This document shows, piece by piece, positions 18,547 through 27,094 of a stretch of DNA of 35,071 nucleotides. Below the pieces are notes generated by a model that worked only from the letters and a program-made list of their open reading frames with translations, did not search any database and was not told the origin of the DNA. Origin of the DNA: PWHG01 sp964406935 (GTDB lineage Bacteria > Patescibacteriota > Patescibacteriia > Patescibacteriales > UBA12465); the NCBI GenBank assembly GCA_964406935.1, contig CAYOTM010000008.1:1-35071 (forward strand), given 5' to 3'. Within the stretch, counting starts at the first letter, position 1. Each line of letters opens with the position of its first letter. The position numbers were made by a program, and so were the translations under genes.

Positions 18547-18966
18547 ATGCAGAGATTTGTCGTTCCCCAATTTATTGATGTTGAAAACAAAATTATCGGA
18601 CCAATTACTGTCAGGCAGTTTATTATGTTTATGGCCGCTCTATTAATCATGGCAATTGCTTATCGTTTATTATTTTTTAATGCCTTTATAGTAGTCGCTG
18701 TTTTAGTTCTAATTTTTACTGCCGTTCTGGCTTTTGTAAAAATAAACGGCGCTCCATTTCATTTTTTTCTTTTAAATTTTTTACAAACTTTAACTAAACC
18801 GCGAATTAGAGTTTGGAATAATCGTCAACAAGAAAATATTGCTTCTGTTAAAACTTTAGTGACAGATTCAACCCCCTTAGTGGTTGCCAAACGATACCAA
18901 AAGTCCCGATTAGCTGAATTAGCTTTAATCATCGATACTAAAGGTCGTTATCGAGTTGATGAATAA
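18547..18966 (+). CDS. PrgI family / VirB3-like inner-membrane protein
   Basis: 139 residues. It starts with VPQFIDVENKIIGPITVRQF, the characteristic opening of PrgI-family proteins found beside VirB4 in Gram-positive and CPR conjugation-like clusters. Two adjacent transmembrane helices follow (about 24-44 and 46-67), then KINGAPFHFFLLNFL, and a hydrophilic C-terminal tail of ~55 residues. In type IV systems the equivalent VirB3 forms a complex with the VirB4 ATPase at the inner membrane. That fits its place, 2 bp after the previous gene and just upstream of the two VirB4-type genes. Confidence 0.85.
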   Translation: MQRFVVPQFIDVENKIIGPITVRQFIMFMAALLIMAIAYRLLFFNAFIVVAVLVLIFTAVLAFVKINGAPFHFFLLNFLQTLTKPRIRVWNNRQQENIASVKTLVTDSTPLVVAKRYQKSRLAELALIIDTKGRYRVDE

Positions 18967-18976
18967 TTAATTTTAT

Positions 18977-19669
18977 ATGGCCAATAAACCTGATTCTTTA
19001 GCAAAAAATAAAATTACCACCACCACCCAACAATTTTTAGATATTGCCGAAATTAAAGATAATGTGGTGATTATGCGCGATGGCACCTTGCGGGCAGTTT
19101 TGTTAGCCTCGAGTATTAACTTTGCCCTAAAAAGCGAAGAAGAACAGGAAGCAGTGATTGGTTCTTATGTCAGCTTTATTAATAGCATTGATTTCCCTTT
19201 GCAGATTGTGATTCAATCTCGTGAGCTTAATATTGATAATTATTTAACCTATCTAAAAGAAAAAGAGAAGGGCCAAATTAATCGTTTACTGAAAATGCAT
19301 ACGGCGGAATATATTGAATATATTAAAGAGCTAACCGCGATTGGCAAAATTATGAATAAACGATTTTATGTTGTGGTTCCTTATAATCCTTTGAGCGATA
19401 AACGTAAAGGATTTTTTAAATCATTAATTGAAGCTTTTAAACCAGCGACCACTTTAAGAATTAAGGAGAGAACTTTTCAACGTTATAAAGAAATGCTTAA
19501 TCGTCGTTTAGATAGTGTGGTAGGAGCCCTTGATTCCATGAGCATTAGCTCGGCGCGTCTAGATACTCAAAGTCTAATTGAACTTTATTATCAAACCTAT
19601 AATCCAGAAACAGCCGCTAATCAACAACTAGTTGATTTAGATAAATTACGAGTGGAAACTTCAGAATAA
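18977..19669 (+). CDS. VirB4/TraC N-terminal-domain-like protein (no ATPase motifs)
   Basis: 230 residues. Features such as FLDIAEIKDNVVIMRDGTLR, the phrase SSINFALKSEEEQEAVI, then FINSIDFPLQIVIQSR, and a helical region with MNKRFYVVVPYNP resemble the N-terminal domain seen in VirB4/TraC-type ATPases of CPR bacteria. No Walker motif is present. It ends 11 bp before the VirB4 ATPase gene, which has its own N-terminal region, so this is a separate subunit rather than a frameshifted half. It probably docks onto PrgI/VirB3 and VirB4 at the membrane. The family assignment is from recognition of the pattern and context. Confidence 0.75.
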   Translation: MANKPDSLAKNKITTTTQQFLDIAEIKDNVVIMRDGTLRAVLLASSINFALKSEEEQEAVIGSYVSFINSIDFPLQIVIQSRELNIDNYLTYLKEKEKGQINRLLKMHTAEYIEYIKELTAIGKIMNKRFYVVVPYNPLSDKRKGFFKSLIEAFKPATTLRIKERTFQRYKEMLNRRLDSVVGALDSMSISSARLDTQSLIELYYQTYNPETAANQQLVDLDKLRVETSE

Positions 19670-19680
19670 TTTATTTTATT

Positions 19681-21594
19681 ATGATTAATTTTAGCCCTAA
19701 AAAGAAAAGTAGTATTAAACTGAATGAGCCAGTGTCTTTGGGCGGCAAATCATCTGACGGGGAAATGGAAAAAGACATTGAATTAACCCGGCAAATAATC
19801 GAAGAAGAAAAATATTTTCGTCAGGGGGTGGTCACGGCCAAAGACATTATTTCACCGGCTAGTTTTAAAATTGAATCAAACCATGTACAAATTGGGGCAA
19901 AATTTGCCCGCACTTTATTTATCGTTGCCTATCCTCGTTATATTAATGTTGGTTGGTTTGCTCCAATTATTAATTTAAATCACGCTTTTGATGTCTCGAT
20001 GTTTTTCTATCCAGTTAAAAGCTCAATTATTCTTAAACAATTGCGAGATAAAGTCGGTAATTTAGAGGCTCAAATTGTGGCTGATGCCGAAAAAGGGGCC
20101 CCGCGTGATCCAGTCAGAGAAACGGCTTTACGAGACATTGAATTTTTACGCGATGCGATTACCCAAGGAACGGAAAAGTTTTTTCAATTTGCCCTTTATG
20201 TTACTTTATACGCTGATAATTTAGAAAACTTGGATCGTTTATCTGATCAAGCAGAAGATGTTTTAGGCTCTCGCCTAGTATTTTCTCGCCGAGCTTTTTA
20301 TCAGGCAGAGCAGGGCTTTAATTCAACCATGCCCTTAGGCAATGATGAGTTATTTATTACTTTTAATCTTAATTCTTCACCGATTGCCTCTTCTTTTCCG
20401 TTTATTTCTAGTGAATTAACTAGTGATGAAGGGGTTCTTTATGGTATTAACCGTCATAATAATAGTTTAATTTTATTTGATCGCTTTACTTTACAAAACG
20501 CTAATTCAGTTGTTTTTGCTACTTCTGGAGCTGGCAAAAGTTATGCCATTAAATTAGAAATTCTGCGTTCTTTAATGCTAGGCACTGATATTATTGTGAT
20601 TGACCCTGAATATGAATATAAATATTTAACCGAAGCCGTCGGCGGCACTTATATTAATATTTCCTTAGGTTCAGAAAATAAAATCAATCCCTTTGATTTG
20701 CCCCGGGGTATTGGCGGCGAAGCCAAACCGAAAGATATTATTCGGGGAGCGGTTATTACTCTTAAAGGTTTAGCCCGTTTAATGTTAGGTGAACTTACTT
20801 ATGCCGAAGATTCCTTGATTGACCGCGCCTTGCTGGAAACTTATGCCAAAAAAGATATTACGGCTGATTCTGATTTAAGTAATATTGAACCACCAGTGAT
20901 TACTGACTTTGAGCAAGTATTAGACGGTATGGAGGGAGGCTCAGATTTAGCTGCTCGTTTAAAAAAATATACTGAAGGTACTTTCTCTGGCTTACTAAAT
21001 CACCCCACTAACGTGGAGATGACTAATCAATTGGTTTGTTTTTCGGTTCGTGATTTAGAAGATGAATTAAGGCCGATGGCTATTTATACAATTGTTAATT
21101 ATATTTGGAACATTGTTCGTAGCGAAACTAAAAAAAGAGTATTAGTGATTGATGAGGCCTGGTGGATGATGCAACATGAGGATAGTGCTAAGTTTATCTT
21201 TGCTTTAGTTAAACGATGTCGTAAATATTATTTAGGAGTCACCACTATCACTCAAGATGTTAATGATTTTTTAAATTCTCCCTATGGTCAAGCGATTGTT
21301 ACTAACTCCTCTTTGCAAATTTTATTAAAACAATCCCCAGCTTCAATTGATTTGGTAAAAAAAACCTTTCTCTTGACGGAAGGGGAGAAATACTTATTAT
21401 TAGAAAGTGGGGTTGGTGAAGGCATTTTTTTTGCCGGCAACAAACATGTCGCTATGAAAGTAGTTGCTTCTTATACCGAAGATCAATTAATCACCTCTGA
21501 TCCGCGGCAACTATTGGAAATTGAAGAAGAAAAAAAGGAATTAGAGGCCCAACGAAAAGCCTTAGAAGAGGCTGAAGCGATGGGGGCGGCTTAA
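19681..21594 (+). CDS. VirB4/TraC-type conjugation ATPase
   Basis: 637 residues. The Walker A loop TSGAGKS is at 281-287, Walker B RVLVIDEAWWMM has D491-E492, and the family phrase TTITQDVNDFLNS follows, then the NSSLQILLKQ region. The N-terminal ~270 residues contain the VirB4-type segment starting ISPASFKIESNHVQIG and FARTLFIVAYPRY. The C-terminus is a charged helix. VirB4 proteins are hexameric ATPases that power assembly of the type IV apparatus and substrate or pilus movement; the nearest parts of the machine (PrgI/VirB3-like, VirB6-like, VirB8-like) are encoded around it. In CPR bacteria such clusters occur without a relaxase and their job is unsettled: DNA uptake, pili and protein export are all possible. 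Confidence 0.92.
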   Translation: MINFSPKKKSSIKLNEPVSLGGKSSDGEMEKDIELTRQIIEEEKYFRQGVVTAKDIISPASFKIESNHVQIGAKFARTLFIVAYPRYINVGWFAPIINLNHAFDVSMFFYPVKSSIILKQLRDKVGNLEAQIVADAEKGAPRDPVRETALRDIEFLRDAITQGTEKFFQFALYVTLYADNLENLDRLSDQAEDVLGSRLVFSRRAFYQAEQGFNSTMPLGNDELFITFNLNSSPIASSFPFISSELTSDEGVLYGINRHNNSLILFDRFTLQNANSVVFATSGAGKSYAIKLEILRSLMLGTDIIVIDPEYEYKYLTEAVGGTYINISLGSENKINPFDLPRGIGGEAKPKDIIRGAVITLKGLARLMLGELTYAEDSLIDRALLETYAKKDITADSDLSNIEPPVITDFEQVLDGMEGGSDLAARLKKYTEGTFSGLLNHPTNVEMTNQLVCFSVRDLEDELRPMAIYTIVNYIWNIVRSETKKRVLVIDEAWWMMQHEDSAKFIFALVKRCRKYYLGVTTITQDVNDFLNSPYGQAIVTNSSLQILLKQSPASIDLVKKTFLLTEGEKYLLLESGVGEGIFFAGNKHVAMKVVASYTEDQLITSDPRQLLEIEEEKKELEAQRKALEEAEAMGAA

Positions 21595-21621
21595 ATTTAT
21601 AGCGAATAATTTTTTAATTAT

Positions 21622-22242
21622 ATGAATACACAAAAAAAATGGGGCTTAGTGATTGTTTTAGTTGGCTTAATTTTATTAGGTTTACTTATTTATTGGACAT
21701 TTTTTCGTGGTGACCAAGAACCAGTCGATACTCCAGTTACTCTTGAACCAGAAATTGGTGGTCAGTTACCCAGTTTGACAGAATCAGAAGTTACTCCCGG
21801 TGATCGTCCGCGTAATCCACAGACTTATGATATTAGCCAAGAAGCCGCTTATACTGAAGGAGTTAATGAAATTAGTCGCTTTGCCATGTCCTTTGCCGAA
21901 CGTTTCGGTTCTTTTTCTAGTCAATCAAACTTTAGCAATATTACTGACTTGCAAATGTTTATGACCAGTAGTATGCGTCAGTGGTCGGTTGGCTATATTG
22001 ATCGTTTACGTGAAGAAAATCCCAGCAGTACTTATTATGGTATTAGTACTTATGCCTTGAGTAGCGAAACTATTAGTTTTAATGAAGATGCTGGTCAAGC
22101 AGAGATTAGAATTTTTACTCAACGTCGTGAAAATCGTGACGATCAACCAGGAGAAAATTTATTTTTACAAAATTTACGTTTAGAGCTGATGCAACAAGCT
22201 AACGATTGGAAGGTAAACGCTGCTTATTGGGAAGATCGTTAA
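21622..22242 (+). CDS. Bitopic membrane protein, VirB8-like candidate
   Basis: 206 residues. A short basic head is followed by one transmembrane helix (about 7-27), a Pro/Thr-rich linker to ~70, and an alpha+beta domain of ~130 residues ending in strands (GQAEIRIFTQRRE, LRLELMQQANDWKVNAAYW) that read like an NTF2-like fold. VirB8 proteins have just this layout: one inner-membrane helix and a periplasmic NTF2-like domain that nucleates the apparatus. The gene follows the VirB4 ATPase by 27 bp in the same operon. Sequence identity to classical VirB8 is not evident to me, so the call rests on architecture and position. Confidence 0.65.
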   Translation: MNTQKKWGLVIVLVGLILLGLLIYWTFFRGDQEPVDTPVTLEPEIGGQLPSLTESEVTPGDRPRNPQTYDISQEAAYTEGVNEISRFAMSFAERFGSFSSQSNFSNITDLQMFMTSSMRQWSVGYIDRLREENPSSTYYGISTYALSSETISFNEDAGQAEIRIFTQRRENRDDQPGENLFLQNLRLELMQQANDWKVNAAYWEDR

Positions 22243-22271
22243 TTATTATTTAAATTGCCCCGATAATTTAT

Positions 22272-23627
22272 ATGGCCATTAAATCTTTATTTGTTTGTTC
22301 ACATTGTGACGCCCAATTCCCTAAATGGAGTGGGCGTTGTTTGGAATGTGGTTCCTGGTCTACCCTTCAAGAACAAGTTTTGGATAGCAAAAAAAGTACC
22401 GCGGAAGCCGTTTTAAAAAAAATTACTGGAGCTGAAGTGATTGATCTTAGCGAAATAAGCGATCAAGCTGAAGAAAGGTTAGTGAGTGGTTGGCCAGAAA
22501 TTAATCGGGTGCTTGGCGGCGGTTTGCTCGCTGGTTCCTTAATCTTATTAAGTGGTGAGCCAGGAATTGGTAAATCAACTTTGGCCGCTCAATTAGCTAA
22601 TGCGATTAGCGTTCACGGTTTAGTTCTTTATGTTAGCGGCGAGGAGTCGGCTAGTCAGGTAAAAAATCGGTTAACTAGATTGCAGTGTTCATTTGAGAAT
22701 TTGAAATTTATTGGGGAAACTAGTGTGGAAAAAATTATTGCGACGGCCACTAAACTGCAACCGAAGTTATTAGTGATTGATTCTATTCAAACTGTTTACT
22801 CTTCTTTGTTATCTACTGAGCCAGGCAATATTAGCCAGATTAGAACAGCCGCCGTAAAATTTTTAGAATTAGCCAAGAGTTCCAATATTAGTGTTTTGTT
22901 ATTGGGCCATATCACTAAAGATGGGCAAATTGCTGGTCCTAAGTCTTTAGAGCATATTGTTGATGTTGTCTTGTCTTTAGAAAATGAAGCGGGTAGTCAT
23001 TATTCTTTACTGCGAGCGAGTAAAAATCGCTTTGGAGCGATTAATGAGTTGGGGGTTTTAGAAATGACTGGCCAGGGATTTAAAGAGGTTAAAAATCCGG
23101 CCTCAGTTTTTTTAATTAATGAAAAAAATCAATTACCGGGGTCAGTGGTTGGTTGTGTGCTGGAGGGTAGTCGTCCTTTTTTAGTAAATATTCAGGCCCT
23201 AGTGACTAAAACAGTTTTTGGTTACCCGCAAAGAAAAACTAGCGGCCTTGATTTAAATCGCCTGCAAGTTTTAAGCGCCGTCATTGCTAAGCGCTCTAAA
23301 ATTAATTTAATTGATCGCGATATTATTTTAAATGTGGTTGGTGGTTTAAAAATTAGTGACCCCGCTCTTGATTTGGCAGTTGTCGGGGCGATTATTTCTT
23401 CTTATTTAAATAAAAGTTTGGAACCAAATACCATTTTAATTGGGGAGCTTGGTTTAGGCGGAGAACTCAGGCCTGTTTATCGCTTAGACCAACGCTTAAA
23501 GGAGGCGGAAAAATTAGGCTTTAAACAAGCCCTAGTCCCGGCTAGTGATAAGCCAGTGCCTAAGCTGGGGAAATTAAAACAAGAGATTATTAGTGACTTA
23601 AGTGATCTCTTAGCTTATTTTGTTTAG
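22272..23627 (+). CDS. radA: DNA repair protein RadA
   Basis: 451 residues, standard length. An N-terminal zinc finger uses C9, C12, C23 and C26 (FVCSHC and RCLECG). The RecA-like ATPase core has Walker A GEPGIGKST (95-103), Walker B LLVIDSIQ, and the RadA-specific KNRFG motif at 251-255. The C-terminal part is the Lon-protease-like domain (LQVLSAVIAKRS, GELGLGGELRPV). RadA remodels recombination intermediates and helps branch migration, including in natural transformation. It starts 29 bp after the VirB8-like gene on the same strand, so it may be read with the secretion-like operon, which is suggestive if that apparatus takes up DNA; this is inference. It ends at strong terminators. Confidence 0.96.
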   Translation: MAIKSLFVCSHCDAQFPKWSGRCLECGSWSTLQEQVLDSKKSTAEAVLKKITGAEVIDLSEISDQAEERLVSGWPEINRVLGGGLLAGSLILLSGEPGIGKSTLAAQLANAISVHGLVLYVSGEESASQVKNRLTRLQCSFENLKFIGETSVEKIIATATKLQPKLLVIDSIQTVYSSLLSTEPGNISQIRTAAVKFLELAKSSNISVLLLGHITKDGQIAGPKSLEHIVDVVLSLENEAGSHYSLLRASKNRFGAINELGVLEMTGQGFKEVKNPASVFLINEKNQLPGSVVGCVLEGSRPFLVNIQALVTKTVFGYPQRKTSGLDLNRLQVLSAVIAKRSKINLIDRDIILNVVGGLKISDPALDLAVVGAIISSYLNKSLEPNTILIGELGLGGELRPVYRLDQRLKEAEKLGFKQALVPASDKPVPKLGKLKQEIISDLSDLLAYFV

Positions 23628-23654
23628 AGATTATTTTTTAAAAATAAAAAAGAA

Positions 23655-23683
23655 AAAAGGCCGTCCGTTATGGATGGCCTTTT
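23655..23683 (+). terminator. Terminator after radA
   Basis: A 12-bp stem, AAAAGGCCGTCC with GGATGGCCTTTT (one G-T wobble), has a 5-nt loop. The A-run and T-run flank both sides, so it can act in both directions, also for the convergent gene at 23736-24029. Confidence 0.8.
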
Positions 23684-23686
23684 GGT

Positions 23687-23730
23687 TTAGGAGGATTGTA
23701 TCGGGCCAGGGGCGCCCTCCTAATTTTAAT
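23687..23730 (-). terminator. Second hairpin between the convergent genes
   Basis: TTAGGAGG (23687-23694) pairs with CCTCCTAA (23716-23723), with an inner GGGC/GCCC. It is followed on the plus strand by T-rich sequence. It lies just past the stop of the minus-strand gene and forms a double terminator region with the hairpin at 23655-23683. Confidence 0.55.
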
Positions 23731-23735
23731 TTTTT

Positions 23736-24029
23736 TTATTTTTTGCGGAAATTTTTCTTTTGCAACTTCTTTTTTTCTTTTTGGGTGATCCTTTTCATGG
23801 TTAGGATCTTTTCCATGATTTTTTTGGCTCGTTCTTTGGTACCATTCGGAAACTCCAGGTTATCAAATGGTAAGTGAGCCGGCACCGGGCGACCATTGGT
23901 TTCGTCGGTTTTGACAATAACGGCGATGGGCGTCCCCTTTTCATTGCGAAAACAATTCTCGGTAAGCACGGCAACTTCAATGCCGTCAAAATAAGCTATT
24001 AACAAACCTTCTTCATTTTTTTTGCTCAT
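23736..24029 (-). CDS. Small protein of unknown function with basic C-terminus
   Basis: 97 residues. The first ~65 residues look like a compact alpha/beta domain (GLLIAYFDGIEVAVLTEN, PIAVIVKTDETNGRPVPAHLPF) and the last 30 are strongly basic (KKIMEKILTMKRITQKEKKKLQKK), typical of nucleic-acid binding. I do not recognise a family. The overlapping plus-strand frame is a shadow of the A/T-rich tail. A perfect consensus promoter upstream (24080-24108) and a terminator downstream support it as a real, independently transcribed gene. No Shine-Dalgarno sequence is visible before the ATG. Confidence 0.75.
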   Translation of the reverse strand: MSKKNEEGLLIAYFDGIEVAVLTENCFRNEKGTPIAVIVKTDETNGRPVPAHLPFDNLEFPNGTKERAKKIMEKILTMKRITQKEKKKLQKKNFRKK

Positions 24030-24079
24030 TTTTAAACTTTTTAAAGGTTAACAATAATTTTTAAGAACTATATCATTAT

Positions 24080-24108
24080 ATTATAACTTATTTATTTAAT
24101 TTTGTCAA
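24080..24108 (-). promoter_or_regulatory. Perfect consensus sigma70 promoter
   Basis: On the minus strand: TTGACA (24108-24103), a 17-base spacer, TATAAT (24085-24080). Transcription would start near 24073, ~44 bases before the ATG at 24029. Confidence 0.85.
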
Positions 24109-24152
24109 TATATTGCTAGGGCTCAATAGCTTGGCATCACTTAGTCTATCTA

Positions 24153-24180
24153 ATAAAATGACTAATATTAGTCATTTTAT
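24153..24180 (-). terminator. 28-bp perfect palindrome after recG
   Basis: Each half is ATAAAATGACTAAT or its complement. It starts 16 bases past the recG stop, so it most likely terminates recG transcription, although the T-run is short. An operator role for the promoter at 24080-24108 is possible but less likely, as it lies 45 bp upstream. Confidence 0.6.
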
Positions 24181-24196
24181 TTTTATAATATCACCT

Positions 24197-26272
24197 TTAT
24201 TCTAAATGAATATTTTTTTCCCAATCACCGAGGGCGGTTTTTAATAACTGATGTTCTTTTAATTCTGGGTCCTTGGCTAATAATTTAAGGGCGGCCTGAC
24301 GAGCATTTTTAATTAATTGATAATCAAACAAAGAGGCGAGCTTTAATTCAATAAAGCCACTCTGCAGACGACCATAAAGATCGCCACCGCCCCTTAAACT
24401 CAAATCAATTTTGGCTAACGACAAACCATCGTGATGATCAGCCAGTGCTTGCAGTCGCTGGTTGGTTTTTTCTAAAATATTTTCTTGAGTGGTAAATAGT
24501 AAACAATAAGATTGCTTATCACCGCGACCGACTCGGCCGCGAAATTGATGAAGTTGAGAGAGGCCAAAACGTTCCGCTCCTTCAATCATCATGATAGTGG
24601 CGTTGGGCACGTCAATTCCTACTTCAATTACCGAGGTGCTGACTAAAATTTGAATTTTACCGGCTAAAAAATCGGTCATTACTTTTTCCTTGTCAGCGCT
24701 TTTTAAGCGACCATGGAGCAGGCCCAGAGAAAATTCTGGAAAAACTTCAGTTTGCAGACGCTCACTTTCAGCTTTAACTGATTTCACGCCTAATTTATCA
24801 GATTCCTCAATTAAGGGGCAAACTACAAAGGCCTGTTGGCCGGCGGTAATTTTTTCTTTAATAAAATCATAAGCAGCTGAGCGTTTATCATCAGCTACTA
24901 ATTTGGTAATAATTTTTTTTCGGTTAGCGGGTAATTGTTTGATCATTGATAGATCAAGATCGCCATAAATTGCTAGAGCCAGGGAACGAGGAATCGGAGT
25001 GGCTGATAAGGATAAAAAATGAGGAGCGATTTTTTGAGAAGATAGTTGGCTTAAATATTGTCGTTGAGCGACGCCAAAACGATGTTGTTCATCGACAATC
25101 GCTAAAGCTAGTTTAGGGGGATGATGTTGATATAAGAGGGCGTGGGTGCCGATAATAATATCAGCTTGCTGTAAAATAAAAGCGACTTGCTCTTTTTTCT
25201 TGTCTGGCAGAGAAAAGTTAGCCGTTTTTTCTCCCGCGGTTAGCAAAGCAATTTTTATGCCCTCTGCCCGAAATAATTCTTGTAAAGTTTGATAGTGTTG
25301 GCGAGCTAAAATTTCCGTTGGGGCCATTAAAGCGGTTTGCTGTTGATTTTTTACCACATTTAAAAGAGCAATGGCTGCCACTACGGTTTTACCGGAACCG
25401 ACATCACCGGCCAAGAGGCGAGACATTGGTTGAGCTTTATTTAAATCTTGAACAATTTCCCAAGCCGACTTTTTTTGATCAGCGGTTAAAGTAAAAGGGA
25501 GAGCGGCCACAAATTTTTTGGTATTATCTTCCTGAAATTTAATCACGGGAGCGATTTTTTGTTTTAATTTATTTTTAATCATCTGTCCTCGTAGCTGTCG
25601 CCAAAATAATTCCGCAAACTCGAGACGCTGGCGAGCCTGATTAACTTCGTTATAATCTTGAGGAAAATGAATTTGTTTTAGGGCCTGCCCCAGGGGCAAT
25701 AATTTTAAATCTTGACGAATATCACTGGGTAACCAATCAGCCACTTTATCAGCTAAGGGGAGAATTTGGCGAATAAAATAGCGGAGTTGTTTTTGATGGA
25801 GGCCCGCACTTAAGCTATAAACCGGTACTAAGCCCTGAGTGTTAATTAAATCAGTTGGCCTTAATTTTTCATATTGAGGGGCAATCATCGCCACTTGACC
25901 ATAGTGTTCACTAATTTTTCCGGCCAAAGAAATTTGTTCACCCGCTTGTAAATTTTTAGTTAAAAAGGCTTGATTAAACCAAACCACTTTTAATTGTCCG
26001 CTGTCATCACTAATTAAAGCCTCGGTGATATATTTACGCCTTTTAAAGCTGCGCTTATTTTGAATCAGTTCAATCGTTCCCACTAAATTAATAGTTTCAC
26101 CAACTTCTAAGTCAGCAATTTTTTTAGTTTGACGATAATCATCATAGCGCCAAGGGAAATAAAAAAGCAGGTCTTGGATATTTTCCAGACCTAAGGCTTT
26201 AAATTTCTTGACCGTGGTTGTTCCCGATCGACTAAGTGCCGATAAGGGAGTGTGAAGAGAAATTGAGGGCAT
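24197..26272 (-). CDS. recG: ATP-dependent DNA helicase RecG
   Basis: 691 residues, typical length. The N-terminal wedge/OB part includes DLLFYFPWRYDDY and the GTIELIQNKRSFKRRK region. The helicase core has Walker A GDVGSGKT (289-296), the DEQH box at 394-397 followed by RFGVAQR, motif III LSATPIPRSLA, and the C-terminal half with VSTSVIEVGIDVPNA and QFRGRVGRG. RecG regresses stalled replication forks and processes Holliday junctions. The ATG at 26272 is 29 bp downstream of the tRNA-Arg gene on the same strand, and no separate promoter is seen, so recG may be transcribed with that tRNA from 26397-26426. Confidence 0.97.
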   Translation of the reverse strand: MPSISLHTPLSALSRSGTTTVKKFKALGLENIQDLLFYFPWRYDDYRQTKKIADLEVGETINLVGTIELIQNKRSFKRRKYITEALISDDSGQLKVVWFNQAFLTKNLQAGEQISLAGKISEHYGQVAMIAPQYEKLRPTDLINTQGLVPVYSLSAGLHQKQLRYFIRQILPLADKVADWLPSDIRQDLKLLPLGQALKQIHFPQDYNEVNQARQRLEFAELFWRQLRGQMIKNKLKQKIAPVIKFQEDNTKKFVAALPFTLTADQKKSAWEIVQDLNKAQPMSRLLAGDVGSGKTVVAAIALLNVVKNQQQTALMAPTEILARQHYQTLQELFRAEGIKIALLTAGEKTANFSLPDKKKEQVAFILQQADIIIGTHALLYQHHPPKLALAIVDEQHRFGVAQRQYLSQLSSQKIAPHFLSLSATPIPRSLALAIYGDLDLSMIKQLPANRKKIITKLVADDKRSAAYDFIKEKITAGQQAFVVCPLIEESDKLGVKSVKAESERLQTEVFPEFSLGLLHGRLKSADKEKVMTDFLAGKIQILVSTSVIEVGIDVPNATIMMIEGAERFGLSQLHQFRGRVGRGDKQSYCLLFTTQENILEKTNQRLQALADHHDGLSLAKIDLSLRGGGDLYGRLQSGFIELKLASLFDYQLIKNARQAALKLLAKDPELKEHQLLKTALGDWEKNIHLE

Positions 26273-26300
26273 AAACGGGCAATTAGCGCCGTAAAAAAAA

Positions 26301-26375
26301 TGGTGTCCCCGCCAGGAGTCGAACCTGGATTACAAGATCCGCAATCTTGCGTTCTATCCATTGAACTACGGAGAC
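26301..26375 (-). tRNA. tRNA-Arg (anticodon GCG), CCA encoded
   Basis: On the minus strand the acceptor GTCTCCG pairs with CGGGGAC. The D arm is GTTC/GAAC, the anticodon stem is CAAGA/TCTTG around loop TTGCGGA (anticodon GCG, codon CGC), and the T arm is CCAGG-TTCGACT-CCTGG. The discriminator A is followed by an encoded CCA at 26303-26301. Confidence 0.95.
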
Positions 26376-26396
26376 AGACAGACAAGTCAATGCCAA

Positions 26397-26426
26397 ATTA
26401 TACTATAGTCTAAAAATCTTTGTCAA
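26397..26426 (-). promoter_or_regulatory. Consensus promoter for tRNA-Arg (and probably recG)
   Basis: On the minus strand: TTGACA (26426-26421), 18 bases, TATAAT (26402-26397). Transcription would start ~15 bases before the tRNA. The -35 lies inside the 3' end of the gene at 26403-26927. Confidence 0.85.
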
Positions 26427-26927
26427 TTGTTCCGATAGGGGCGGGGTAGTTCTTTCCAAATCTTCGTCTAAATATTTAACTAAATAATTTCTAACGGTTA
26501 AGGCATCCATTCTTCTTAAAGGAATAGAGAGGCGGGGGCGAATTGAATTTTTAAACTCTAAATATAATTGTTTAACGCTTTGGCGGGGCTTGTAAATAAC
26601 TGAGAAATGACGAAATTGATTGTAGTCATAGAAGCGTTCGCCGATAATCACGCCTTCGGGAGTGAGAGTGAACTGTAAAATTAAGGGTTCCTGAGTTTCA
26701 TTAAAGATCATAATGGCGGCCGCCATAATAATAATTAAGGCAAAAAGAAAATTAGAATTAGCCCCTAAAAATACTAAGCGCCAATTAGAAATCGTGAAAA
26801 AACTGAAAAAGAGAACAATAAAAATAAAGAGGCCGGCAAATAAATACCAATTGCGTCCCCGTTCGGGTTTTTTATATTCGGGGACTTCCCAGCTGAGACG
26901 ATTTTTAGAAATATTGTCGTTAGCCAT
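26403..26927 (-). CDS. Two-helix membrane protein of unknown function
   Basis: 174 residues from ATG at 26927 (MANDNISKN); the frame continues to a TTG at 26939, but the ATG follows the TATATG pattern of its neighbours. A polar, basic head with PEYKKPERGRNW is followed by two transmembrane helices (about 28-46 and 58-76) and a cytoplasmic domain of ~95 residues made of short strands and a final helix (TLTPEGVIIGERFYDY, FSVIYKPR, SIPLRRMDALTVRNYLVKYL). The layout is like small bacterial proteins with a PH-like domain after two helices. The specific role is unknown. It has its own promoter at 26964-26993. Confidence 0.75.
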   Translation of the reverse strand: MANDNISKNRLSWEVPEYKKPERGRNWYLFAGLFIFIVLFFSFFTISNWRLVFLGANSNFLFALIIIMAAAIMIFNETQEPLILQFTLTPEGVIIGERFYDYNQFRHFSVIYKPRQSVKQLYLEFKNSIRPRLSIPLRRMDALTVRNYLVKYLDEDLERTTPPLSEQLTKIFRL

Positions 26928-26963
26928 ATAATTTGACAAAGTAATTAGCTATTTTATATAGTT

Positions 26964-26993
26964 ATTATAACATAAGAGCTATACAAATGCCAA
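26964..26993 (-). promoter_or_regulatory. Promoter of the two-helix membrane protein gene
   Basis: On the minus strand: TTGGCA (26993-26988), 18 bases, TATAAT (26969-26964). The -10 is preceded by TG plus one base, so it is also an extended -10. Confidence 0.75.
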
Positions 26994-27059
26994 AAAATTT
27001 ATTATGATGATAGTTATTGTGGCAAAGAGGCTGGTTAGCTTTATTTTTGTTGGTTAAAA

Positions 27060-27088
27060 TTGGTTTTATTGGGAGTGAATAATAAAAT
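27060..27088 (+). promoter_or_regulatory. Promoter of tRNA-Ser
   Basis: TTGGTT (27060-27065), 17 bases, TAAAAT (27083-27088). The expected start is at or next to the tRNA 5' end at 27095. The stretch 26994-27059 between the divergent promoters holds nothing recognisable. Confidence 0.6.
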
Positions 27089-27094
27089 AATTAA

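Noticed and set aside
19669..19681. Frameshift splitting one VirB4 gene into 18977-19669 and 19681-21594
   Set aside because: The second gene has a full N-terminal region of its own before the Walker A motif, and an 11-bp gap with a separate start, so two genes are intended.
23620..23877. 85-residue plus-strand frame after radA
   Set aside because: Phe/Lys-rich translation of terminators and of the antisense of the minus-strand gene at 23736-24029, which has a consensus promoter.
26191..26385. 64-residue minus-strand frame with SSMDRTQDCGSCNPGSTPGG-like text
   Set aside because: It is the tRNA-Arg sequence read as protein, a common false call, and it overlaps the recG start.
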